Shown one piece after another: positions 1-7,713 of a DNA stretch of 64,000 nt (the stretch's first letter is position 1; the number at the start of each line of letters is the position of its first letter). A model generated the notes under the pieces. It did not search any database. It saw only the letters and a list, made by a program, of their open reading frames with translations, and was not told the DNA's origin. A program made the position numbers and the translations under genes. The stretch is from the NCBI RefSeq assembly GCF_013141725.1, contig NZ_WHNZ01000022.1:372001-436000 (forward strand). Direction: 5' to 3'. Source of the DNA: Paenibacillus planticolens (GTDB lineage Bacteria; Bacillota; Bacilli; Paenibacillales; NBRC-103111).

Positions 1-14
1 GACAAGCGCTTACC

Positions 15-107
15 TCATTTCGACCGTTTCCGCATCATGCTGATGACGAAAAACGCGCAGCAGCACACCAGCAAACATCCAACAACAACCATAGTAATCG
101 TAGACAC
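15..107 (-). CDS. small membrane protein, 30 aa (hypothetical)
   Basis: A GTG start at 107 follows a strong ribosome binding site (GGAGG, 7 bases upstream). The 30-residue product is mostly hydrophobic (residues 4-24, rich in Val, Leu and Cys) and ends in a basic tail (RKRSK), as expected for a single-pass membrane microprotein. It starts 38 bases after the carboxymuconolactone decarboxylase-like gene ends on the same strand, so the two may be co-transcribed under the MarR operator described here. I do not recognise the family. Confidence 0.5.
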   Translation of the reverse strand: MSTITMVVVGCLLVCCCAFFVISMMRKRSK

Positions 108-145
108 TGTGCCTCCTCCTTTCATCGTTCACATACACAGAGCTT

Positions 146-835
146 CTAATTCCTGGCTACGGCATCCGAATGATAGTCATAAGCATTAAGCGCATTTATG
201 CCATGCGTCAAGACATAGCCTGCATTGGCAACACCGCCTACAAGCAACCCTTCCATGAGTTCTTCCGCTGTTCCGCCTAGCGCTTTAAATTTACGGGTAT
301 GATTGTCGATACTATACGCGCAGCCATTCACATGAGCGATAACAACTGCAATCAACTGTTTCGTTTTGGCATCGATAGCCCCATCCGCCATTGCGGTGGA
401 TTGGAATTGTTCGAAAGCTGCGAAGGTCTCTGGACGAGTTTCCTTAACCTGCGGCAGTTTGCTTGCATTACTCGTTGCGTACAGCTCATTTGAAACAAGA
501 TCATGCATCGTATTCCATGCGTTTACGCTATGAAACAGTACCGTTTCCGCATTCACTGCACCTGCCACAAGAATAGCTTCCACCACTTCTTCAACAGAGC
601 CTTCCAGCTTCTTGAATTTGCCTGTGTGAACGTCAATGCAGTAAGGACAACCTGTGACATGCGTCACGGCAACGGCAATTAATTCTTTCGTTCTCGAAGC
701 AATCGCCTTCTCGGCGAAAGCTTCCCCCATAAACTGAAAAAACGCTTTGGAGCCTTGAGGCACAATTTCTTGCAATTCTGCGACTCTTTTCAAATTGCTG
801 CGCTCATACAAAGAATTAGAATGATTCATATTCAT
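146..835 (-). CDS. carboxymuconolactone decarboxylase-like (AhpD-type) protein, two CMD domains
   Basis: About 229 residues with two tandem CMD/AhpD-like domains. The first has the motif E-x(n)-CPYC-x3-H expected of AhpD-type peroxidase or disulfide reductase activity. The second has CAYS in place of CxxC, so it lacks the resolving cysteine. Starts further upstream are in frame but overlap the sigma-A promoter, so I chose the ATG at 835, nine bases after GGAGG (an ATG at 841 is only three bases away). The role is probably reduction of peroxide or reactive electrophiles. The promoter carries a near-copy of the TTAGATATCTAA operator, and the marR gene lies just upstream on the same strand. Confidence 0.85.
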   Translation of the reverse strand: MNMNHSNSLYERSNLKRVAELQEIVPQGSKAFFQFMGEAFAEKAIASRTKELIAVAVTHVTGCPYCIDVHTGKFKKLEGSVEEVVEAILVAGAVNAETVLFHSVNAWNTMHDLVSNELYATSNASKLPQVKETRPETFAAFEQFQSTAMADGAIDAKTKQLIAVVIAHVNGCAYSIDNHTRKFKALGGTAEELMEGLLVGGVANAGYVLTHGINALNAYDYHSDAVARN

Positions 836-867
836 TTCCATATTCCTCCATTTCTTCATTTCGAATA

Positions 868-898
868 TTATGATATCTAACTTATTTTCAGCTGTCAA
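868..898 (-). promoter_or_regulatory. sigma-A promoter with overlapping MarR-type operator
   Basis: On the minus strand TTGACA (898-893) is separated by 17 bases from TATCAT (875-870). The -10 lies inside GTTAGATATCATAA (881-868), a one-sided variant of the perfect palindrome at 1008-1021. A repressor bound here would block the -10 directly. It drives the CMD-domain gene. Confidence 0.8.
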
Positions 899-1007
899 CA
901 TATATATATTTCGACTTTATTTTGTAAAATATTTATAAAAATCCACACTTTTCATGAAAAATACGTTATAATGACTGTAAAAATAATATATAGCCAATGC
1001 GTTGTAA

Positions 1008-1021
1008 GTTAGATATCTAAC
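1008..1021. promoter_or_regulatory. 14-bp palindromic operator (MarR-type)
   Basis: GTTAGATATCTAAC is a perfect 14-bp palindrome between the marR stop and the CMD gene promoter. The same core occurs at 868-881 and 1746-1757. Three copies flanking one marR gene suggest these are its binding sites (inference). Confidence 0.7.
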
Positions 1022-1069
1022 TATATACATAAAAAAACGCCTATAATCAAATTAGAAGCGCTCGCCTAC

Positions 1070-1498
1070 CTAGCCTTGAAAATTGCTGTCAACACGCTTC
1101 ATCCAGTGCAGCATCAAAGCGATCTCTTGCTCGGAAAATCCTTGGCGGATCATCTTCTCGCCTTCTTCGACGATGGCCAAACAAGCCTCTTTAATAGAGG
1201 AACCCTTCTCCGTCAAAAAAATCCGGTTAATACGGGTATCCAACTTATCTTGCACACGTTTGATCATTCCTCGCTCTTCTAAACCGCGCAGCAGGAAGGT
1301 CATGGAGGCCGGTTGAATACCGAGAATTTGAACCATATCTTTCTGGGTGCAGCCTTCTTGTTCCCACAGAATCATAAGAACACCGAGCTGAGAGTTCGTG
1401 ACGCCCTGCTCATCCAGCCGCTGATCCAAATAATTGCAGGCATTGCGGTAATTCTTTTTTAACCAAAATCCAATAGATTCATGTAGTGTAGCTTTCAT
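1070..1498 (-). CDS. MarR family transcriptional regulator
   Basis: 142 residues with the MarR winged-helix fold: dimerisation helix at the N-terminus, recognition region around residues 55-80 (KDMVQILGIQPASMTFLLRG), and a wing with the DxRxNR-type motif (DTRINRIFLTEKG). The ATG at 1498 follows an AGGGAG ribosome binding site. A lone cysteine near residue 21 might sense oxidants, but the protein is not a clear OhrR. It follows a 43-aa ORF on the same strand. The leader promoter carries TTAGATATCTAA, so autoregulation is likely, and the neighbouring CMD gene is the probable main target. Confidence 0.9.
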   Translation of the reverse strand: MKATLHESIGFWLKKNYRNACNYLDQRLDEQGVTNSQLGVLMILWEQEGCTQKDMVQILGIQPASMTFLLRGLEERGMIKRVQDKLDTRINRIFLTEKGSSIKEACLAIVEEGEKMIRQGFSEQEIALMLHWMKRVDSNFQG

Positions 1499-1586
1499 GT
1501 TGGTTCTCCCTTTACAAGTTGCTTCTCCGTTATATAGCCATTATATACGATCACCTCACTGATGAACATATTGTAAGCAAGCAGAT

Positions 1587-1718
1587 TCAGCGCTGACTTC
1601 TGGACATTTTCCTCTTAGCGTTCCAGTACGAAATCCAACCAGCCGTATAACAGATGAGACAGCCGAAAAACTTCGGCTTGAGCATTGAATTTTGAGGATT
1701 GATCGGGCACGATTTCAT
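1587..1718 (-). CDS. small Cys/aromatic membrane protein, 43 aa (hypothetical)
   Basis: ATG at 1718 is preceded by GGAGAAGGGG eight bases upstream. The product has a short N-terminus (MKSCPINPQNS), one hydrophobic stretch (FFGCLICYTAGWISYW) and a basic C-terminus (KRKMSRSQR). It lies directly behind the TTGACA/TACTAT promoter with its TTAGATATCTAA operator and 88 bases before marR, so it would be the first gene of an autoregulated operon. I do not recognise the family. A longer ORF in another frame crosses this region, but it has no ribosome binding site and crosses the promoter. Confidence 0.5.
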   Translation of the reverse strand: MKSCPINPQNSMLKPKFFGCLICYTAGWISYWNAKRKMSRSQR

Positions 1719-1745
1719 GTTTGCACCCCCTTCTCCGAGATTTAA

Positions 1746-1790
1746 TTAGATATCTAAATATATAGTAGGACACAAAGAAGTTTATGTCAA
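1746..1790 (-). promoter_or_regulatory. sigma-A promoter plus TTAGATATCTAA operator for the small ORF-marR operon
   Basis: On the minus strand TTGACA (1790-1785), a 17-base spacer and TACTAT (1767-1762) form a near-consensus promoter. TTAGATATCTAA (1757-1746) sits at the transcription start. This arrangement is typical of MarR autorepression. Confidence 0.8.
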
Positions 1791-1802
1791 TATTTCCCAC
1801 AA

Positions 1803-1834
1803 AATAAAGGCACCTTCCAAAGGAAAGTGCCTTT
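1803..1834. terminator. rho-independent terminator
   Basis: Inverted repeat AAAGGCACCTTCC / GGAAAGTGCCTTT with a short loop. On the minus strand it is followed by a T-rich run, so it terminates the ABC ATPase transcript that ends at 1844. Confidence 0.85.
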
Positions 1835-1843
1835 ACGTCCTCC

Positions 1844-2650
1844 TTATGCCTCATCACTCGTCAGATCATTCGCAGGAATTGAGAGCCACGGACGATCGCT
1901 CCGCCAGTTCACCTCTACCTCCGTCTCGAAAAAGGAAGATAAGCCGGCGCTTGTCAGCACATCGCGTGACAGACCCTTCGCAAACACCTCACCGCGGCGG
2001 ATCAATAAGGTTTGATTGAAAATCGGAATAATTTCTTCAATGTGATGTGTCACGAATAATAGAGTCGGAGCATCCGGTCCTTTCGCCAATTCTTGAATGC
2101 TGGACAACAAGGCTTCCCGGGAAAGAAAATCGAGTCCATTCGTTGCCTCATCCAAAATCAGCAGCTTCGGCGAAGCCATTAACGCTCGAGCGATCAGAAG
2201 CTTTTGCTTCTCTCCTTGGGAACAGGATTGATAAGTACGATCGTATAAATGCATGCAATTAAGGCGCTGCATTAGCTCTCTAGCTTGCTCGAAATCGGCC
2301 TCGCTCGGTTTCTCATACAGCCCGATGGAAGCATGCTTTCCGCTGATGACGACATGCTGGGTTTTGTCGGAGGCATACAGCTTCTCCTGCAGGGATGAGC
2401 TTACCCAGCCGATCATTTTACGCAGTTCTCTTAAATCAACCGTTCCAAACGGATGGCCAAGTACGGACATCTGCCCTTGGCTCGGCCAGATGTAGCCATT
2501 GATCATATTCAGCATTGTCGTTTTGCCCGAGCCGTTCAAGCCAAGAACAGCCCAATGCTCCTGTTTGGACACTTGCCAGTTCACTTGGTTCAGTATCGTT
2601 TTATTGTCTCTGTACCAAGAGACATTGTTCATGTCAATAATCGGCATCAT
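1844..2650 (-). CDS. ABC transporter ATP-binding protein (YlmA/ModF-like)
   Basis: 268 residues forming one nucleotide-binding domain: Walker A GLNGSGKTT near residue 40, Q-loop, signature SQGEKQK, Walker B LLILDEATNGLD, and a switch His in FVTHH. There is no membrane domain in this gene or next to it. The sequence resembles the stand-alone B. subtilis YlmA type. The start is the ATG at 2650 behind GAGGTG; a second ATG follows at once. It begins 22 bases after the MFS gene stop, so it is probably co-transcribed with the MFS exporter and the GntR regulator upstream. Confidence 0.9.
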   Translation of the reverse strand: MMPIIDMNNVSWYRDNKTILNQVNWQVSKQEHWAVLGLNGSGKTTMLNMINGYIWPSQGQMSVLGHPFGTVDLRELRKMIGWVSSSLQEKLYASDKTQHVVISGKHASIGLYEKPSEADFEQARELMQRLNCMHLYDRTYQSCSQGEKQKLLIARALMASPKLLILDEATNGLDFLSREALLSSIQELAKGPDAPTLLFVTHHIEEIIPIFNQTLLIRRGEVFAKGLSRDVLTSAGLSSFFETEVEVNWRSDRPWLSIPANDLTSDEA

Positions 2651-2671
2651 GTAGGATCACCTCGTAATTCA

Positions 2672-3904
2672 TCATGCTTTTACCGCGTTTTGCGGCAAAT
2701 CAGTTTGGGTCAAATTCAGTTTTTTATCGGACGGAAGGAACGCGGCCAACAGCCCGATTAGTGGCAGGAAGGCACAAAGTTTAATGACGAATGAGATGCT
2801 CGTTGCATCCGCAAGTGTACCCAGCACAGCCGATCCTATCCCGCCTAAACCGAAAGCAAGGCCGAAGAACAGGCCGGACACCGTGCCCACCTTGCCGGGC
2901 AGCAGCTCCTGCGCATAAACCACAATGACGGAGAAACCGGAGAGCAGAATGAACCCGATGCACGCACAAAGCACACCCGCCCAAAATAAATTGGCATACG
3001 GTAATAGCAGCGAGAACGGAGCTGTGCCCAAAATCGAAAACCAGATCATGTTCCGTCTTCCGAATCGGTCCGCAAGCGGTCCGCCCATGAACGTACCGAC
3101 TGCTCCGGCAGCAAGCAAGGTGAAGATGAACAACTGCGCTTTTTCAACGGAGAGTTGATCGTGCTGGATTAAATAAAAGGCATAGAAGCCTGTCATACTG
3201 GCCACATAAACGAATTTGGAAAATAAGAGCATGATCAAAATCGTAATCGCATACGCCACTGTTTTACGCGGCAGAGGTTGTTTCAAGGCAGCTGTTTTAC
3301 TTGTAGAAGCTGAACGACTGCTTCCTGCCTTGCGATACCATTTGGCTACGAAAAATTGAACGATAATCGCCGCCGCTGCGACTAGCGAGAACCAAATAAT
3401 CCCGAATTGTCCGAACGGCACGAAAATCAGGGCTGTAAATACCGGAGCGAGCGCCTGGCCTATGTTGCCGCCGGTTTGGAAGATCGACTGCGCAAGCCCT
3501 CTGCGGGGTCCGGCAGCCAAATAGGCCACACGCGACGCTTCAGGATGAAGCACGGAGGAACCAAGACCGACAAGAACAACGGCCCCCAGCACTTGAACGA
3601 ACGAAGACGCTACGGCGAGTAAAATGACGCCCAAGAGCGAGAAAAACACACCTGCCGGCAGCAAAAACGGCTTTGGTTTTGCATCGGTATACAGTCCGAT
3701 TAAGGGCTGGAACATGGAAGCCGTTACGTTTAGCGTAAAGGCAATCCACCCGATTTGCGTAAAGCTAAGCTGGAGCGAATTATGAAGAATCGGAAACATA
3801 GCGGGAATAACGGATTGAATGGAATCATTCAACAAATGGACTAAAGAGATAGAAAATAGAATCGCATAAACCGTTTGGTTGCGTGCTGAATTTGATTCTG
3901 ACAT
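2672..3904 (-). CDS. MFS transporter, fosmidomycin-resistance (Fsr) type
   Basis: 410 residues with about 12 membrane segments. The N-terminal half shows features of the Fsr family: HLLNDSIQSVIPAMFPIL, the block HPEASRVAYLAAG and GGNIGQALAP. A cytoplasmic linker is near residues 190-210, and GGPLADRFGRRN follows the middle loop. Known relatives export fosmidomycin or other small toxic compounds; the substrate here is unknown. The ATG at 3904 follows AAAGGGG. It lies 56 bases downstream of a GntR/FadR regulator and 22 bases upstream of an ABC ATPase, so the three may form one transcript. Confidence 0.88.
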   Translation of the reverse strand: MSESNSARNQTVYAILFSISLVHLLNDSIQSVIPAMFPILHNSLQLSFTQIGWIAFTLNVTASMFQPLIGLYTDAKPKPFLLPAGVFFSLLGVILLAVASSFVQVLGAVVLVGLGSSVLHPEASRVAYLAAGPRRGLAQSIFQTGGNIGQALAPVFTALIFVPFGQFGIIWFSLVAAAAIIVQFFVAKWYRKAGSSRSASTSKTAALKQPLPRKTVAYAITILIMLLFSKFVYVASMTGFYAFYLIQHDQLSVEKAQLFIFTLLAAGAVGTFMGGPLADRFGRRNMIWFSILGTAPFSLLLPYANLFWAGVLCACIGFILLSGFSVIVVYAQELLPGKVGTVSGLFFGLAFGLGGIGSAVLGTLADATSISFVIKLCAFLPLIGLLAAFLPSDKKLNLTQTDLPQNAVKA

Positions 3905-3960
3905 AGGTGCCAGCCCCTTTCATCATATCATCTGATGTTTAAAATCGCAGAAGAGTCAAC

Positions 3961-4668
3961 CTACTCCTGGTTGACATATTGTTTAAGCTCTGTGACAGTC
4001 TCATCCAGATTTTTCATGGTCCAGTACTCGGCTGCCGATACATCCTTATCTTTGATCGCTTGGTACATGTTCTCGTGGTACAAATGGTGGGGATCGTGCA
4101 CCGTCTCAACACTTACCAATTTATGCGACGCCTCCAAGAGCGCGGAAGTGAAGGAACGATACAAATCGATGACGATGCTGTTTTTGCTGGCGATAGCGAT
4201 GGCAAGATGAAATTTCACGTCAAAACTTAAATACGTGCCTGTATCGCCATTCTCCAAAGCTTCAAACCGTTGATTCAGCGCGCTGCGCATTTGCTCAAGA
4301 TCGTTCTCATCTCGGCGCTCAGCGGCTAATCGGGATATTTCCAGCTCGAGCATCTTTCTTACCTCGTAAACTTCGAGAATCTCGGCTCTGCGCAGCCGAT
4401 GGTCAAGCGGTTCCTGCATAGCTGACTGGGCTTTTAAAAAAGTGCCGAAGCCCTGCTTTTTCTCCAGCAGACCGGCATGCACCAGCACCCTAACCGCTTC
4501 GCGGATGGTCGAGCGGCCGACAGCGAACTGCTGCATCAGCTCCGGCTCCGTCGGAATCTTGTCGCCAGGCTTAATTTCGCCTTCCGAGATTTTCTTCTGC
4601 AGCTGATTCACCACATCGTCAACCAACTTCGGGCGGTTCAGCGGCTGAAAAGACATTTTCGAATTCAT
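3961..4668 (-). CDS. GntR/FadR family transcriptional regulator
   Basis: 235 residues: N-terminal GntR winged helix (about residues 10-80, with PGDKIPTEPELMQQFAVGRSTIREAVRVL split over helix and wing) followed by an all-helical FCD ligand-binding domain (about 90-225). Candidate metal ligands of FCD proteins are visible in SFDVKFHLAIA and DPHHLYHENM. Such proteins usually sense an organic acid or sugar acid. The start ATG at 4668 follows GGAG. It probably controls the downstream Fsr-like exporter and ABC ATPase. Confidence 0.9.
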   Translation of the reverse strand: MNSKMSFQPLNRPKLVDDVVNQLQKKISEGEIKPGDKIPTEPELMQQFAVGRSTIREAVRVLVHAGLLEKKQGFGTFLKAQSAMQEPLDHRLRRAEILEVYEVRKMLELEISRLAAERRDENDLEQMRSALNQRFEALENGDTGTYLSFDVKFHLAIAIASKNSIVIDLYRSFTSALLEASHKLVSVETVHDPHHLYHENMYQAIKDKDVSAAEYWTMKNLDETVTELKQYVNQE

Positions 4669-4749
4669 CTGATCATCTCCTGTTTGGAAGAGTATAGCAT
4701 AGGTGATCTTGATTTTTCCAGATTATTTTTAGCATACCCTGAAAAAAAG

Positions 4750-4786
4750 AAAAACACTTCCCTGAGCTCTCTGGAGGAAAGTGCTT
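4750..4786 (-). terminator. rho-independent terminator
   Basis: On the minus strand the hairpin AAGCACTTTCCTCC...GGGAAGTGTTTTT is followed by a long T run. It terminates the Cys/Ser-tailed protein gene that ends at 4809. Confidence 0.75.
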
Positions 4787-4808
4787 GTCGCCTTGACAGA
4801 CTGGCTTT

Positions 4809-5801
4809 TTAACTGGAACCACAGCTTGAACATGACGAACAGGAAGAGTTTGACGTGCAGGAACTGCCGCCCCCTTGATCTCCTGAGCTGTCATTGTTCC
4901 CTCCGGAATCCCAAGTGCCCCCGCAGCCCGATGAAGAACAACTGCTAGTCTTATCTCGTGGATCTGCCGGTGAATTCTCCGGGAAACTGGCATTCATATC
5001 GCTCGAATAACTATGCGGATTCTGCATGGAGAAGAACATCATGGCGCCTGCGAGATAAACCATAGAGTTCGGGTTTGCGATTGAACGATCCCAGCCCGTA
5101 TCCTCCAAACGGCGGCTCTTTGCGGCATTCCTTGCGTCCAGAACGGCTTGCTCAATTAGGAGGCGTATCGTCTCAGCAACCTCGGGATACCGGGTGGCTT
5201 GCTCCATATTGAACAGGCCGGCGGATATCGCATCTACCTGGCCTTCACGAAGCAGCTCTGTGCGATCGGCATCCAACGGATTGCGGAAAAATCCGTTCCA
5301 GCAGCGCTTGCTGCTCGGCGCAAATTCAAACAGATGAGCATACACCCAATCAAACCAAGCGCGCTCTCCCGGGAGCTGCTTCGGTTCGCGTTCCGGAGCA
5401 TGATGGATGACGCCGCCGGCAAATTGTTCACCGAATCTGTGATATTCTCTGGTGAACATCAGCATTTCATGCCATATGTCATCGATCTCGCTGCTGAACA
5501 TCGGCGTTTGTTTCATAATAAGGTTCATCAGGAAATAACGTTTAAGTTCAAACCATTTGCAGGCAAATTCATCGTCGGACATGCTCGGATTTTCTGTTTT
5601 TACCCGATATTGAAGTCTTTCTATAAAGTCCGGCGCAAGTGAGCTCTCCAGCTTAGCTGCGACACGCTCAAGCGGAATACCTTCCAGCAAGCCCAGGCCT
5701 TGAGGCAGTTCCGAAGCACGGAAGACTGGCTTAGTTGTACGTTTACCGAGCCGGCTGCGTTTGGACGGTTTAGGCGATTTTCCGAATAAAAAACGAAACA
5801 T
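4809..5801 (-). CDS. GRDP/DUF1399-like protein with Ser/Gly/Cys-rich tail
   Basis: About 330 residues. The ATG at 5801 is placed by an AAAGGAGGG site; the six-base-earlier ATG at 5807 is also possible. The middle contains IDDIWHEMLMFTREYHRF and GGVIHHAPE, similar to the Trp-His and His-His pattern of glycine-rich-domain (DUF1399-like) proteins. The last 45 residues are almost only Ser, Cys, Gly, Asp and Asn with paired cysteines (SSCSSCSSCGSS), recalling the Cys/Gly tails of some bacterial membrane-associated proteins. No signal peptide is visible. Function is unknown. The neighbouring epimerase gene is divergent. Confidence 0.75.
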   Translation of the reverse strand: MFRFLFGKSPKPSKRSRLGKRTTKPVFRASELPQGLGLLEGIPLERVAAKLESSLAPDFIERLQYRVKTENPSMSDDEFACKWFELKRYFLMNLIMKQTPMFSSEIDDIWHEMLMFTREYHRFGEQFAGGVIHHAPEREPKQLPGERAWFDWVYAHLFEFAPSSKRCWNGFFRNPLDADRTELLREGQVDAISAGLFNMEQATRYPEVAETIRLLIEQAVLDARNAAKSRRLEDTGWDRSIANPNSMVYLAGAMMFFSMQNPHSYSSDMNASFPENSPADPRDKTSSCSSSGCGGTWDSGGNNDSSGDQGGGSSCTSNSSCSSCSSCGSS

Positions 5802-5857
5802 AGGCATCCCTCCTTTTTCCAATATACCACAGCCTTGTAAGGAGAAGAACAATGCCC

Positions 5858-5887
5858 TTGGAAAACATTGCATAGTAGGCCTATAAT
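5858..5887 (+). promoter_or_regulatory. putative sigma-A promoter
   Basis: TTGGAA (5858-5863), 18-base spacer, TATAAT (5882-5887), directly upstream of the AAAGGAGG site of the epimerase gene. The leader would be only about 16 bases. Confidence 0.5.
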
Positions 5888-5909
5888 GAAGGAAAGGAGG
5901 CGTGCATAT

Positions 5910-6800
5910 ATGAAAATAGCAGTCACCGGCGGCAGCGGGTTTATTGGAAAACGTTTGATTGCGTACTTGCTTCAGCAAGGCCATGAAGTGATCAACATCT
6001 CACGCACTCCCAAAAGCATCGTTAATGGCGTTCAAACTGTCACATGGGATCAGTTGCAAAGCCATTCTGCTGATCTTGCGGAGCTGGACGCCATTGTAAA
6101 TTTGGCAGGCGAGTCCATTAATCAACGCTGGACAGCTGCGGCAAAGCAAAGGATTCTGAACTCCCGTTTAAAGGCTGCTGAGCAGGTGGCTCAGCTTGTC
6201 GAACGTATGGACGTTAAGCCGCAGGTTGTCGTCAATGCCTCGGGCATGTCCGTTTATGGCACGTCGGAAACGGCCACCTTCGATGAGCGCAGCCCGCACA
6301 ATGCGACGGATTTCTTATCCGGTGTCGTTGCGAAATGGGAGCACGCGGCAGACCAAATCCATGGACCTCGCATCGTGAAAGTTCGCGTCGGACTTGTGCT
6401 GGATGGCAAAGAGGGCGCATTTCCGAAAATGGCCCTGCCTTATAAGCTGGGAGTTGGCGGTACCATCGGCAGCGGCAAGCAATGGCTGTCCTGGATTCAC
6501 ATCGAAGACATGGTGAGATTGATCGATTTCTGTATACGGAACGAGTCCATTAGCGGGCCTGTCAATGCTACGGCGCCAAGTCCTGTCACGAATAAACAAT
6601 TCGGAGCGGCACTCGCCAAAGCGCTGCACAGACCGAATCTGTTCCCGCTTCCCTCTTTTGTCATGAAACTCATTTTCGGCGAATTGTCTGTCCTGCTTTT
6701 GGAAGGCCAGAAAGTGCTGCCCCGCGTACTGCTGCAGCATGGCTTCGATTTCACATATACGTCCGTTGATACCGCGCTGGCGGACATCGTACAACAATAA
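5910..6800 (+). CDS. TIGR01777 family NAD(P)-binding epimerase (YfhF-like)
   Basis: 296 residues. An extended SDR Rossmann motif GGSGFIGKRL starts at residue 6, NLAGE follows the second strand, and a C-terminal DUF1731-like segment ends the protein (VLLQHGFDFTYTSVDTALADI). The start ATG at 5910 follows AAAGGAGG by ten bases; an upstream in-frame ATG at 5868 lies in the promoter. The family is widespread in Bacillales and has no settled substrate. It is a single gene closed by a strong terminator. Confidence 0.9.
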   Translation: MKIAVTGGSGFIGKRLIAYLLQQGHEVINISRTPKSIVNGVQTVTWDQLQSHSADLAELDAIVNLAGESINQRWTAAAKQRILNSRLKAAEQVAQLVERMDVKPQVVVNASGMSVYGTSETATFDERSPHNATDFLSGVVAKWEHAADQIHGPRIVKVRVGLVLDGKEGAFPKMALPYKLGVGGTIGSGKQWLSWIHIEDMVRLIDFCIRNESISGPVNATAPSPVTNKQFGAALAKALHRPNLFPLPSFVMKLIFGELSVLLLEGQKVLPRVLLQHGFDFTYTSVDTALADIVQQ

Positions 6801-6842
6801 AACCCAGACTTTCGAGCGACTCGAAATCTGGGTTTCTTTTTA
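6799..6842 (+). terminator. rho-independent terminator
   Basis: AAACCCAGA...TCTGGGTTT stem with an inner TTCGAG/CTCGAA extension, followed by TCTTTTT. Confidence 0.85.
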
Positions 6843-6881
6843 TCCGAATTTTTCTCAAAAAAAAGCTTTTCAATCGGATAA

Positions 6882-6909
6882 AAATTGTATAAAATTAAAT
6901 TGTACAAAA
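6882..6909. promoter_or_regulatory. AT-rich repeated motif upstream of glutathione peroxidase
   Basis: AATTGTA occurs twice (around 6883-6889 and 6898-6904) in a tract reminiscent of OhrR-type MarR operators. The tract also contains a weak TATAAA -10. It could be a peroxide-response operator, but the resemblance is loose. Confidence 0.3.
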
Positions 6910-6931
6910 CACTTATGAGAAGGTGATTCTT

Positions 6932-7426
6932 TTGAACGTTCATCAATTTACAGCCCGGACGATCCGCGGTGAAGAAAAGTCTCTTGACGACTACAAGGGC
7001 CAAGTGCTGCTTATCGTCAATACCGCGACCAAATGCGGATTCGCTCCTCAATTCAAGGGACTTCAAGAGCTTCATGACACCTATAAAGATCAAGGTTTCA
7101 ACGTTTTAGGATTTCCGTGCAACCAGTTCAAAGACCAAGAACCTGGCAGCGATGAGCAGGTTGAGCAGGCATGCCAGATCAATTTCGGCGTCAACTTCCC
7201 CTTGTTCTCCAAAATAGACGTCAACGGCGCTGACACCCATCCGCTTTACCGCCACTTGAAGCAGCAGGCTTCCGGACTGTTCGGTTCGGGCATCAAGTGG
7301 AATTTCACCAAGTTTCTGGTGGATCAAGAAGGCAAAGTCATCAAACGATTCTCGCCGACCACCGCGCCGCGCAAAATTGAAAAAGAGATTCAAAAACTTT
7401 TAGCAAAGTCTGCGGTTCATGCTTAA
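6932..7426 (+). CDS. glutathione peroxidase family protein (Cys-Gpx, probably thioredoxin-dependent)
   Basis: 164 residues with the full Gpx fold: peroxidatic Cys in NTATKCGFAPQ, the conserved LGFPCNQF block with Gln, and KWNFTKFLVD containing the catalytic Trp and Asn. Bacterial Cys-type enzymes reduce hydroperoxides using thioredoxin. Start choice: a GTG at 6923 overlaps the AGAAGGTG ribosome binding site, so the TTG at 6932, seven bases after it, is preferred. The gene is alone between two terminators. Confidence 0.92.
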   Translation: MNVHQFTARTIRGEEKSLDDYKGQVLLIVNTATKCGFAPQFKGLQELHDTYKDQGFNVLGFPCNQFKDQEPGSDEQVEQACQINFGVNFPLFSKIDVNGADTHPLYRHLKQQASGLFGSGIKWNFTKFLVDQEGKVIKRFSPTTAPRKIEKEIQKLLAKSAVHA

Positions 7427-7460
7427 ATGGAAATTCCTACAATGTCCATAGCCTAATACA

Positions 7461-7492
7461 AAAAAACCGTCTGGATACCCAGACGGTTTTTC
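7461..7492. terminator. bidirectional rho-independent terminator
   Basis: AAAACCGTCTGG / CCAGACGGTTTTT with a four-base loop, shared by the convergent glutathione peroxidase and DUF1450 genes. Confidence 0.9.
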
Positions 7493-7713
7493 TATTTCAC
7501 ATACTTTTTCGCTTTTTCAATCGCTTCGTCTTCGGTTGCTCCTGTCACATAACGGCCATTAATGAAAATAAAAGCAAAACGAGAACAAGGGCCGCAATAA
7601 GATTTGCAGGCAACTTTGACTTCAGCATCAGGTGCAATGACTTTAATTTTTGAAAGTGCGGATTTCACCTTCATATGTTTGCATTTATCACAAATGCGAA
7701 TATCATTGCGCAT
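7492..7713 (-). CDS. DUF1450 family protein
   Basis: 73 residues with a CxxC pair near the N-terminus (CDKC) and a second Cys cluster (CKSYCGPC) followed by FAFIFINGRYVTG, the DUF1450 pattern. The cysteine spacing suggests metal or Fe-S binding or thiol chemistry; no role is established. Its ATG overlaps the stop codon of the HesB-like gene by one base (TAATG), so the two are translationally coupled and probably act together. Confidence 0.85.
   Translation of the reverse strand: MRNDIRICDKCKHMKVKSALSKIKVIAPDAEVKVACKSYCGPCSRFAFIFINGRYVTGATEDEAIEKAKKYVK

Noticed and set aside
1615..1857. 80-codon minus-strand frame overlapping the marR leader
   Set aside because: It crosses the terminator, promoter and operator; the 43-aa frame with its own ribosome binding site is preferred.
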